Shown: positions 17,659 through 24,794 of the stretch, piece by piece
Layout: every line of letters begins with the position of its first letter
How positions within the stretch are numbered: the stretch's first letter is position 1
Assembly (NCBI GenBank): GCA_900315975.1
Contig: ONBA01000026.1
Location: 6,929 to 70,928, forward strand
DNA length: 64,000 nucleotides
Source of the DNA: an uncultured Ruminococcus sp.
GTDB taxonomy: Bacteria > Bacillota_A > Clostridia > Oscillospirales > Ruminococcaceae
Reading direction: 5' to 3'
Notes under the pieces: generated by a model
The model's database searches: none
The model's input: the letters and a program-made list of their open reading frames with translations, nothing else
What the model was told of the DNA's origin: nothing
Position numbers and translations under genes: made by a program

Positions 17659-17673
17659 CCGGCGTTAAGCCGG
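17659..17673. repeat. GTTAA-loop hairpin, right
   Basis: CCGGC-GTTAA-GCCGG, extended by CTCC/GGAG, and itself enclosed by GAACAACT (17648-17655) and AGTTGTTC (17693-17700). Similar stems occur at the ends of IS200/IS605-type elements, but no TnpA or TnpB gene is present. Confidence 0.5.
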
Positions 17674-17743
17674 AGGCAAAGATGAATTTCATAGTTGTTC
17701 CGCAGAAAAGATACTTAGTGTTGATTGTTAGTATTATCCTTTA

Positions 17744-18280
17744 TTAGTCCTCGTCATCAGTCTGAGGATAGAACACACGGGGACACTTCCATTCTTCCAT
17801 TTTATCATTCTCAACAACGAGTGTTACTGGCTGACCAGTAACATCGGCAGCGCGCTGAGCCAAGGCGTAATTTGTAGGATTATTGGGATATAACATAGAG
17901 CCATTGTTGTAGTTTGTTGTTCCGAATAGAGTATGGGTGTGGTATGACAAACTACTTCTCTCCTCGTTATGTGCAACGCTCAGAGCCTGATGTTCCTCAG
18001 TAAGCGGCTGTATTATTTCTCCTGTCAACGCCATAGCTGCTTCAGCCGTAGGAGCGGTTTCAGGCGTGAAAGAAAGCATTGCCTGCACGAAAGGATTCTT
18101 GTTCTGATTGTTCCAGAACTTAGCAGTCTGTTTGAACTGCATTGCTGCGGAATCTGCGTTATTTGAACTAACGCCATAGCCCTGAGCCATAACACATCTG
18201 TTATCGAAAAGATAGTTGGTTGCATTGTCAACGTAATTTTCCCTTCCGGAAGCACGGGTGATCATCTTAAGTATTTCCAT
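17744..18280 (-). CDS. minimal relaxase-like (HUH) mobilisation protein
   Basis: A 178-residue protein that matches only the N-terminal nuclease part of MobA/VirD2-type relaxases. Tyrosines near residues 16 and 23 could provide the nicking nucleophile. PFVQAMLSFTPETAPTAEAA (63-82) matches the relaxase HxxQSFxPxE region, and H104 with H114 and H116 (SVAHNEERSSLSYHTHTLFG) matches the metal-binding histidine motif. Full relaxases are 300-600 residues with a C-terminal helicase or primase region, which is absent. It overlaps by 19 nt the upstream ribbon-helix-helix gene, as relaxase/accessory pairs do. Confidence 0.65.
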   Translation of the reverse strand: MEILKMITRASGRENYVDNATNYLFDNRCVMAQGYGVSSNNADSAAMQFKQTAKFWNNQNKNPFVQAMLSFTPETAPTAEAAMALTGEIIQPLTEEHQALSVAHNEERSSLSYHTHTLFGTTNYNNGSMLYPNNPTNYALAQRAADVTGQPVTLVVENDKMEEWKCPRVFYPQTDDED

Positions 18281-18540
18281 AATCTATCGACCTCTCTTTC
18301 AATACTTTCAGCTTTTGCAGGATCGGAACCTCTGACTGTTTCGATAGCTGTGTTTGCGATGTCCTGAACCTTAGTCATTATCGCAGGAGTAAGCGGAGCT
18401 TTGGAATGCTTCATTCTGTAAACAGCAGCATCGGAGAAGTTTCCACCGAAATTCTTCTCAGCATCCTTTTCGAGTTCTGATACAACATCATTCGGGATGC
18501 GTACAGATTTCTTCACAGTTGGTTCTTTGTCTTTTTTCAT
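18262..18540 (-). CDS. ribbon-helix-helix DNA-binding protein (MobC-like)
   Basis: The start is ATG 18540, 8 nt after GGAGG; an upstream ATG overlaps the RBS. The 92-residue protein begins with a ribbon-helix-helix: VKKSVRIPNDVVSELEKDAE then GGNFSDAAVYRM. These proteins bind DNA as dimers through the beta strand and act as nicking accessory factors at oriT or as antitoxin-type repressors. The overlapping relaxase-like gene favours the first role. Confidence 0.7.
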   Translation of the reverse strand: MKKDKEPTVKKSVRIPNDVVSELEKDAEKNFGGNFSDAAVYRMKHSKAPLTPAIMTKVQDIANTAIETVRGSDPAKAESIEREVDRLWKYLR

Positions 18541-18753
18541 TGAATTGACCTCCGGCATATAGCCACTATGTATTAATTCTGTTACAACACATCATTGATA
18601 CCACATACCTGGTGATATATCGGGTTGAATTATCTGATATATATTTTGCAGGATAATTGTATAAGAGGAATTGTCGCACAGAATTATCATATAGTACGAT
18701 TTTTGAAAAAAATATCCGCAGAGCAAAACAAGCAACATATCAATAACAAGCAA

Positions 18754-18830
18754 CGCCTGTACTGTTTTATGAATTGAAGCGGTACAGGCGTTTACATATA
18801 TAGCTGAGCCGCTCCTTCGGGAGCGGTTTT
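18754..18830 (+). ncRNA. possible small RNA ending in terminator
   Basis: Two stems follow each other: CGCCTGTAC/GTACAGGCG (18754-18762 with 18782-18790) and CCGCTCC-TTCG-GGAGCGG (18809-18826), the latter followed by TTTT. There is no gene on this strand upstream, so the terminator would end a non-coding transcript. No clear promoter was identified. Confidence 0.35.
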
Positions 18831-18886
18831 GCGTTGTGGAACAGTGAGAACTTCCGATTATTTCAGATTTGTAAATATATATAATT

Positions 18887-18924
18887 ATTATGTAATAATA
18901 ATTATTACATAATTCAATTGAATT
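18887..18924. repeat. AT-rich palindromes before DUF960 operon
   Basis: ATTATGTAATAAT (18887-18899) and ATTATTACATAAT (18901-18913) are perfect 13-bp inverted arms. They merge into the 14-bp palindrome AATTCAATTGAATT (18911-18924). The site lies between the divergent mobilisation and amidoligase operons and could be an operator, oriT component or replication site. Confidence 0.6.
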
Positions 18925-19030
18925 TTTTCTCCGTTTACAGCTATTTCAGATTTTTCTTCCTTTTGATATATATATTATTTCTGTGACAAGAGCTTTTGTC
19001 GCCAATATTTTACGAAGGGAGAAATAAGCC

Positions 19031-19315
19031 ATGTTTCAGAATGACCGATACCTCACCTGCAGCGTTGACAGCAGCATACCGCTCGAACTGCAAATGTTCT
19101 TGTGGCAGTGCGTAGACGGACTTCCTGAGACGCGAGACCATTTGCAGGTTTTTGACTTGAAGCCAAAAGGAAATTTGCAGAGTATCACGCACCGAAGCGA
19201 GGAACCGGAATACCGTATGGATTATCTGCTGCCGGCGGATAGTCCGATTTCTGAGAAAATTTACGTCATTGACGACGGTACACATTCAACAATGCTGCTC
19301 AGCAGCGAGTATTAG
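19031..19315 (+). CDS. DUF960-like protein
   Basis: A 94-residue protein beginning MFQNDRYLTCSVDSSIPLEL, with LQMFLWQCVDGL, DHLQVFDL and a closing ITHRSEEPEYRMDYLL. This is the layout of the DUF960 family found on plasmids and conjugative elements of Firmicutes. Function unknown. RBS GAAGGGAG. It is the first gene of the amidoligase operon, 58 nt before the next start. Confidence 0.65.
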   Translation: MFQNDRYLTCSVDSSIPLELQMFLWQCVDGLPETRDHLQVFDLKPKGNLQSITHRSEEPEYRMDYLLPADSPISEKIYVIDDGTHSTMLLSSEY

Positions 19316-19373
19316 ATCAAGACTTACGCTGCTCCTTCGGGAGCGGAATTTTTATGTCTGAACGGAGGTCGAA

Positions 19374-20492
19374 ATGGAAGAGAATAAGAACGTAAATGCG
19401 CTGTATTGCAGTCATTGCGGCGCATTGATAGGGGAGAATGAGGACTATGAGGAAGTGCAGGGAGAGATCGTGTGTATGGACTGCGCGGAGCGGCACACGA
19501 CTTCTTGTGAGCGCTGCGGCTGTAACGTCTGGAATGATGATTCTTATGGCGATGAGTATACAACGCTTTGCAGGCATTGTTACGAAAATTATTATTCAAG
19601 GTGCAGCTGTTGTGATGCACTCGTTCACAACGATGATCTGTACAACTTGAACGGCTATGACTATTGCAGCGAGTGCTATCATGACGAAATTGACAGGAAT
19701 CGTTCGATACACGACTACGGATTTAAGCCGGAGCCAATATTTTACGGAAACGATACTGACCGATATTTCGGTGTAGAACTGGGAATCGACGGAGCCGGAA
19801 ATGACAGCGGTAACGCTGACGAACTGCTCGCTGTTGCCAACAAGAATGATACCGAGCACATCTATATCAAGTCGGACGGTTCACTTGATGAAGGCTTAGA
19901 GCTTGTCAGCCACCCGATGTCACTAAATTACCATAAGCAGTTCTGTTGGGAGGAGGTAATGCGGAAAGCGATCGCTCTCGGCTACCGCAGTCATCAGACT
20001 TCGACTTGCGGCTTGCACTGCCACGTCAACCGCTCCTGTTTTGGTGATACAAGGGAGGAGCAGGACTTAGTGATTTCAAAGATACTGTTCTTCGTGGAAA
20101 TGCACTGGGCGTAACTGTTAAAATTCAGCCGCAGAAGCGAGTACAGTATCAACCGCTGGGCTGCACGTTACGGTTATGAGCGCACAGGCAGGGATATCCT
20201 CGAAAAGGCGAAAAAAGGCAATCTCGGAAGGTATGCAGCCGTCAACCTGCAAAACTACTCAACAATAGAATTCAGGCTTTTTCGCGGTACTCTGAAGTAC
20301 AACACGCTCATAGCCGCACTCGAACTTGTGGACAAGATTTGCGATGTTGCACTCGAACTCTCCGATGAAGAAATTGAGAAGCAGTCGTGGTCGGAATTCG
20401 TTGAAACTATAACTGAGCCGGAGCTCATCAAATATTTAAAAGAACGCAAACTTTACGTCAACGAAGATATTGATTCGGAGGTGGAAATGTAA
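19374..20492 (+). pseudogene. amidoligase-family protein with zinc-ribbon N-terminus, in-frame stop
   Basis: A 372-codon frame interrupted by a single TAA at 20112-20114 (probably a former GAA). Residues 1-105 carry three Cys-rich zinc-ribbon-like units (CSHC...CMDC, CERCGC...CRHC, CSCC...CSEC). From about 130 the protein matches the putative amidoligase (COOH-NH2 ligase, GS-like fold) family: YFGVELGID (131-139), IKSDGSLDEGLELVSHP (165-181) and TCGLHCHVNR (211-220). After the stop the frame goes on with the expected C-terminal motif IEFRLFRGTL. Such enzymes join a carboxyl to an amine using ATP and are thought to modify peptides or surface polymers. Truncation at 246 residues would remove the last motif. 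Confidence 0.75.
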
Positions 20493-20671
20493 TGAAAACG
20501 ACTGATTTTATCAAAGCAATACCGGCTGGAAGTCCTGCCGGCGAGATACTGAAAATAGCCGCTCTGATCGCAGCGACTGTCCTTGTGGACAAGATCGGCG
20601 ACGTGGTCAAGGAAGTCATAGACGAGAGCCAGACGCCGCTTATAGACGTTAATTACAAGGAGGAGAAGTAA
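20492..20671 (+). CDS. small membrane-like protein between amidoligase and GATase
   Basis: A 59-residue frame starting within the amidoligase stop (TAATG overlap) with GGAGG just upstream. Residues 17-34 (GEILKIAALIAATVLVDK) are a hydrophobic helix, and the C-terminus is acidic then basic. It may be a single-pass membrane anchor or a small partner of the cassette. No family recognised. Confidence 0.6.
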   Translation: MKTTDFIKAIPAGSPAGEILKIAALIAATVLVDKIGDVVKEVIDESQTPLIDVNYKEEK

Positions 20672-20672
20672 A

Positions 20673-21656
20673 AGGTGCAGCCTATTCGGATTTTTGGATT
20701 ATCGTGGAATAATCCCACACAAGCTCGCCCGTAAGCTTTGCCAATCCTTGGCTAATTCAGCTATGGAAAGAGGGACTGACGCCTCTGGAATTTCATACGT
20801 TAAGGACGGTCAGATCGTTATTTATAAGAGACCCAAAGCAGCTAATAAGCTGCGCTTCAATCCGCCCGATGGTACAAAAGCTGTCATGGGACATACCCGC
20901 ATGACGACGCAAGGCAGCGAAAAGAACAATCAGAACAACCACCCGTTTTATGGAAAAACTCGCGATATTTCGTGGAGTTTAGCGCATAACGGCTGCCTGT
21001 ATAATGATGCTTCTTTGCGTAAGGAGAAAAAGTTACCTGACACGAATATCGAGACCGATTCGTACATAGCCGTTCAACTTATAGAATCGCAAGGCAGGCT
21101 TGATTTTGATTCACTGCGGTATATGGCGGAGACAGTTCACGGCAGCTTCACTTTCAGTCTGCTTGACGAGAACAATTCGCTGTATTTTGTTAAGGGATCG
21201 AACCCGTTATGCCTGCTCCGCTTCGCAGATATCGGGCTGTATGTTTATGCGAGTACCGATAGCATAATGAAGAATGCTTTGAAGCGTGTGGGACTGCATA
21301 AGTTCGCCTTTGAACGCATTGAAGCAGATGACGGAGATATCATAAAAATCGACAGCAGCGGCAATATCACACGTTCGCAGTTCCAGCCTGCTCCGATATA
21401 TACGCACTTTTCAAAGTGCAAGTGGTGGTACGGAGACTATGACGACTACTATTCCGCATATGAGCAAACTCTTATTGATATGGCACACTGCTTCGGCGTT
21501 GATGAAAATGATGTGGTTCTGCTTATGGATTATGGCTACACGGTGGACGAAGTCGAGGAATTGATGATGGACGCAGATGCGTTGAAGGAAGCGGTTCGTG
21601 AGATAAAGTTCACGGACGGCGAGTACCTGTACGAAAACTGCGGCTGCTTTCGTTAG
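20673..21656 (+). CDS. class II glutamine amidotransferase-like protein, start codon lost
   Basis: The frame encodes an N-terminal nucleophile amidotransferase. After the start position it reads CSLFGFLDYRGIIP, with the catalytic Cys expected at residue 2, then AMERGTDASGISY, MGHTRMTTQG and LAHNGCLYN, all GATase II motifs for glutamine hydrolysis. The codon before Cys is AGG, not ATG, although GGAGG lies 9 nt upstream. The first usable start in frame is TTG at 20694, after the Cys, which would give an inactive protein. Residues from about 245 on are an extra acidic tail (WWYGDYDDYY). It would supply ammonia to the neighbouring amidoligase. Confidence 0.8.
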   Translation, partial: RCSLFGFLDYRGIIPHKLARKLCQSLANSAMERGTDASGISYVKDGQIVIYKRPKAANKLRFNPPDGTKAVMGHTRMTTQGSEKNNQNNHPFYGKTRDISWSLAHNGCLYNDASLRKEKKLPDTNIETDSYIAVQLIESQGRLDFDSLRYMAETVHGSFTFSLLDENNSLYFVKGSNPLCLLRFADIGLYVYASTDSIMKNALKRVGLHKFAFERIEADDGDIIKIDSSGNITRSQFQPAPIYTHFSKCKWWYGDYDDYYSAYEQTLIDMAHCFGVDENDVVLLMDYGYTVDEVEELMMDADALKEAVREIKFTDGEYLYENCGCFR

Positions 21657-21667
21657 GAGATGATCGT

Positions 21668-21877
21668 ATGGAGATCTATGATAAGCAGAAGCAAAAGTAC
21701 TATGAGGTCTGGCTGACAAAGAGCGAGCAATCGGAAGTTGACCGCAACGCACTTTCAAAGCAGCTTCTCACACAAAAGAAAGACAAAAAGTATAAGGTCG
21801 TGTTCTTTATGTCTGGGGACGATGATCTGTACCGATGTACGGAAAGCCTGTTGTTGATGAATCTGGGGAGCGCCTGA
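21668..21877 (+). CDS. small conserved protein, island-right copy
   Basis: A 69-residue protein (MEIYDKQKQKYYEVWLTKSE) related to the one at 12372-12575. Shared features are VWLT, EQ..VDR..L, KK.KVVFFMSG and E.LLLMNL. RBS AGGAG lies 8 nt upstream and the gene starts 11 nt after the amidotransferase stop. Unknown function. Confidence 0.75.
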   Translation: MEIYDKQKQKYYEVWLTKSEQSEVDRNALSKQLLTQKKDKKYKVVFFMSGDDDLYRCTESLLLMNLGSA

Positions 21878-21892
21878 GCGCACCCTTTTTTT
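21866..21892 (+). terminator. terminator of amidoligase operon
   Basis: GGG(A)GCGC-CTGA-GCGC(A)CCC with one mismatch, followed by seven T residues, overlapping the end of the small gene. Confidence 0.75.
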
Positions 21893-22059
21893 GTTGAAAG
21901 ATATAAATGCTATCGAAATGCTCGGATATATTTGTCTGAAATTTAACAGGAAATGTATCGGGAAAGATTGTGAAAAGTATTATACATAGCAAAAAACTCA
22001 CCAGTAATATTCCTGAGAGTATATTTTTGGCGTGATTTTCACAGTAAACAATATGACTA

Positions 22060-22142
22060 TTTTGTGAAAAACGACAAAAACGCTGTAAAAAGGCGATTGC
22101 CTTATTTTTCCGCTTGCTTTTTTTGAATGTGGAGGTTATAAT
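22060..22142 (+). promoter_or_regulatory. promoter with conserved upstream block, copy 2
   Basis: TTGCTT (22114-22119) and TATAAT (22137-22142), 17 bp apart, preceded by the same ordered blocks as 2249-2332 (TTTTGTGAAAA, CGACAAAAA, GCGATTGC, TTTTTCC). The leader to the ATG at 22307 is about 155 nt. The stretch 21893-22306 holds no other gene. Confidence 0.7.
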
Positions 22143-22306
22143 AATATCATACACCACATTATATAGGGGATATATCAAGAAAAATAGATATTGTTGAGAA
22201 TAGAAATAACATTTACGATTGGTTTAAAAGGGATATGGATTTCCTTTATGGATCAATATGCAAAGTTAAAGCACTCTAAAATTTTGGATTAATGGAGGAT
22301 AGAACG

Positions 22307-23195
22307 ATGCAACCTACAGATATGAATGTTATCAACAATTATCCGAAGGGAGAAGTGGTAAAGGATATGTTTGAGATCAAACGTGCGAATGAAATACTTC
22401 TTTCTGAAAACGATGTTACTCAGGATATGCTCGAAAAGCTTGAAAATGGCGAAGACCCCAAGCCTACGCTTCCCGGCAAATCCGGTGTTACAGAATATCC
22501 TATATTTAATTTTTGATAAACGTGCACTGAACCTTCTTCATGAAGGCGTTTCGAATACGCTCAGATATACTCAGGTCAAGCCTGTCGGCGGTAAGGTGTA
22601 CCGCTTCTTCAAGAGAACTTTTGACGTAGTGGCTTCAGCTTGTGCTCTGACAGTGCTTGCTGTACCGATCGGAGTTGTTGCACTTCTTATCTACGTTGAC
22701 GACAAGGGCAATCCGTTCTTCTCACAGGTCAGACTTACTCAGGACGGAAAGCCGTTCAAGATGTACAAGCTCCGCTCCATGTGTATTGATGCCGAGGCAA
22801 GGTTTGCAGAGGTGCAGAAGGAAAACCAGTCGGACGGACTTGCTTTCAAGAGTGATGACGATCCGCGTGTAACAAGGATCGGTAAATTTATCAGAAAAAC
22901 CTCTATTGACGAGTTCCCACAGTTCTGGAATGTTCTTAAAGGTGATATGTTGTTTATTGGCCCCAGACCTCCGCTTCCGAGAGAGGTTGTGCTTTATACT
23001 CCGGAGCAGATGAACAGTCTTCTGGTTAAGGGCGGACTTTCGTGTATCTGCCAGACTGAGGGACGCAGTGATATGGAGTTTGACAAGTGGGTCGAGGGCG
23101 ATATCCGTTACATAAAGACTCGCAGTGCAAGGCTTGACCTCAAGCTTATGTTTAAGACAGCTGCTGCAGTAATTCTCTGCAAAGGAGCAAAATGA
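22307..23195 (+). pseudogene. initiating sugar transferase, frameshifted copy
   Basis: A close paralog of 2592-3479, with the same RBS context and start (MQPTDMNVINNY). The frame stops at TGA 22514-22516 because the run of T at 22510-22514 has five bases where the intact copy has four. With one T removed the reading continues as NFDKRALNLLHEGVSNTL and runs to 23195 with all catalytic parts kept: LRSMCIDAEA, the Asp-Glu pair in TSIDEFPQF, and IGPRPPLPREV. It stands directly upstream of the capsule cluster, whose initiator it should be. A dead gene, an on/off homopolymer switch, or a sequencing error are all possible. Confidence 0.85.
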
Positions 23196-23200
23196 TCATT

Positions 23201-23228
23201 AGCAGCACCATTATTGGTGCTGCTTTTT
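23201..23228 (+). terminator. terminator after second sugar transferase
   Basis: AGCAGCACCA (23201-23210), TTAT loop, TGGTGCTGCT (23215-23224), then T residues. Confidence 0.88.
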
Positions 23229-23302
23229 GTTGAAAAGTGTTCGTTCACATCTATTAGAAAAAAATTGCATTTTTCGACATTAACCTGAAAAATCGAAAAG
23301 TG

Positions 23303-23331
23303 TTGACAATCCGGATATATACATATATAAT
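23303..23331 (+). promoter_or_regulatory. consensus promoter upstream of capsule operon (P1)
   Basis: TTGACA (23303-23308) and TATAAT (23326-23331), 17-bp spacing. A second promoter follows 120 bp downstream. A small GC stem before a T run near 23356-23376 might stop short transcripts. Confidence 0.7.
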
Positions 23332-23420
23332 ATTAGTATGCACTTAGTTTAAAAATGCGTGTGGCGCTTTTTTTAATTTGTATACCTTCACAAAATAAAG
23401 CTGCGTTTTTTTATTTATAC

Positions 23421-23450
23421 TTGACAAAAGATGTACAGATGTATTATAAT
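23421..23450 (+). promoter_or_regulatory. main promoter of capsule operon (P2)
   Basis: TTGACA (23421-23426) and TATAAT (23445-23450), 18-bp spacing, giving a leader of about 320 nt before the first capsule gene. Confidence 0.8.
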
Positions 23451-23456
23451 GATAAA

Positions 23457-23778
23457 TGTTAGTGTACTTTATAGAATGCTTAACCACTTTTGCGTAGGCA
23501 CTTTTTTCTTCTGACTACGGAGGCAAGAAGGCAAGAGTAATGGTGGGGCTTCTATGAGAGTGATTAGGGTTTAGTGGGGCTTTAGCATATTTGAAAACGT
23601 CGTAGATGCGTTATATGCGGAAAATTAGGCAGGAAATTGACTTGGTAGAAGTCCCAGCGTGGGGATACCGTATATTTTGATTTATTGGTTGACGTGGCGA
23701 TGAACGGGTTGATTTGGCTCGTTTTGATTTATATATAGCTTCAGAGCATTAGAGATATGGAAAGAGTGAAGATGTTTT
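23457..23778 (+). promoter_or_regulatory. long structured leader of capsule operon
   Basis: No ORF of note lies in this stretch. It contains three GTGGGG motifs. There is a clear two-part hairpin (GGTA 23644-23647 with TACC 23666-23669, enclosing CCCA-GCG-TGGG at 23653-23663), and a later stem (AACGGG with CTCGTT, about 23703-23722) followed by a T-rich run. Long leaders before polysaccharide operons often host processive antitermination elements (EAR RNA, or LoaP/NusG-type recruitment). Which, if any, applies here cannot be told by eye. Confidence 0.45.
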
Positions 23779-24249
23779 ATGGCTAAAACTGGTAAGAATA
23801 TTAAAGTCTGTTTAGTTGGTTCGTCAGGTGGACACTTGACGCACCTTTACATGTTGAAGCCGTTTTGGGAGAACAAGGAACGCTTCTGGGCTACATTCGA
23901 CAAAGAGGATGCAAGAAGCCTTCTGAAGGGCGAGAAACTTTATCCGGTTTACTATCCTTCTAATCGCAGCATTAAGGCTCTTATTATCAATACGCACCGT
24001 GCAATTAAAATACTGAGGAAAGAACGCCCAGATCTTATCATTTCCTCCGGTGCTGCGCCGGCAATTCCGTTTTTCTGGATCGGTAAGCTGATGGGCGCTA
24101 AGACTATTTATATCGAGGTTTTCGATCGCATTGACAAGTCAACAATATCCGGTAAGATCTGCTACCCTGTTGCGGACAAGTTTATTGTTGAATGGGAAGA
24201 AATGAAGCAAGTCTATAAGAAGGCTATCAATTTAGGCAGTATCTTTTGA
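23779..24249 (+). CDS. Alg14-like glycosyltransferase subunit
   Basis: A 156-residue protein with VGSSGGHLTHLYML (residues 13-26), the Rossmann start of the Alg14/PssD/CpsF family, and IISSGAAPAIPFFWIGKLMG (about 95-114), the membrane-contacting part. It is the membrane-recruiting half of a two-subunit transferase that adds the second sugar to the lipid-linked intermediate. The Alg13-like half follows 25 nt later. First gene of the operon after the structured leader. Confidence 0.88.
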   Translation: MAKTGKNIKVCLVGSSGGHLTHLYMLKPFWENKERFWATFDKEDARSLLKGEKLYPVYYPSNRSIKALIINTHRAIKILRKERPDLIISSGAAPAIPFFWIGKLMGAKTIYIEVFDRIDKSTISGKICYPVADKFIVEWEEMKQVYKKAINLGSIF

Positions 24250-24274
24250 AATGGTGCACATAGGAGAGAGGTAA

Positions 24275-24769
24275 ATGATATTTGTTACTGTCGGTACGCA
24301 CGAACAGCCATTTAACAGGCTGGTCGAGTACATGGATAAATGGGCAGCCGAACATGATGAGGAAGTTATCATGCAAACGGGCTTCTCTACATATGAGCCG
24401 AAGCATTGTGAGTGGAGTAAGTTGTATCCATATTCTCAGATGGTGGAGTTTGTTGAAAAGGCACGAATTGTGATCACACACGGCGGCCCTTCTAGTTTTA
24501 TTATGCCGTTGCAAATCGGCAAGATTCCGATTGTCGTTCCTCGTAAGAGGGAATTCGATGAGCATGTGAATGACCATCAGGTGGAGTTTGCTAAAGCGGT
24601 GGCTGAGCGGCAGGGGAATATTATTGTAGTAGAGAATATCGGCGAATTAGCAGAGGTCTTGTTAAATTATGAAAGTCTGGTGAGGGATACGTCTGCTGCT
24701 CTTCGTAGTAATAATGAGCTATTTAATAAAGAACTGGGAAAACTGGTTGAAAGGATGTTTTTACAGTAA
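24275..24769 (+). CDS. Alg13-like glycosyltransferase subunit
   Basis: A 164-residue GT28 C-terminal-type domain: MIFVTVGTHEQPFNRLV at the N-terminus, THGGPSSFIMPLQIGKIPIV for UDP-sugar binding (about 69-88), and VPRKREFDEHVNDHQ. It supplies the donor-binding half that pairs with the upstream Alg14-like protein (PssE/CpsG type). RBS AGGAGAGAGG. Confidence 0.9.
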   Translation: MIFVTVGTHEQPFNRLVEYMDKWAAEHDEEVIMQTGFSTYEPKHCEWSKLYPYSQMVEFVEKARIVITHGGPSSFIMPLQIGKIPIVVPRKREFDEHVNDHQVEFAKAVAERQGNIIVVENIGELAEVLLNYESLVRDTSAALRSNNELFNKELGKLVERMFLQ

Positions 24770-24794
24770 AAGGCTTGAGTTTTGGAGTGATACG

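Noticed and set aside
15840..17700. Functional IS200/IS605 element
   Set aside because: Hairpins resemble such ends, but no TnpA or TnpB sequence lies between them.
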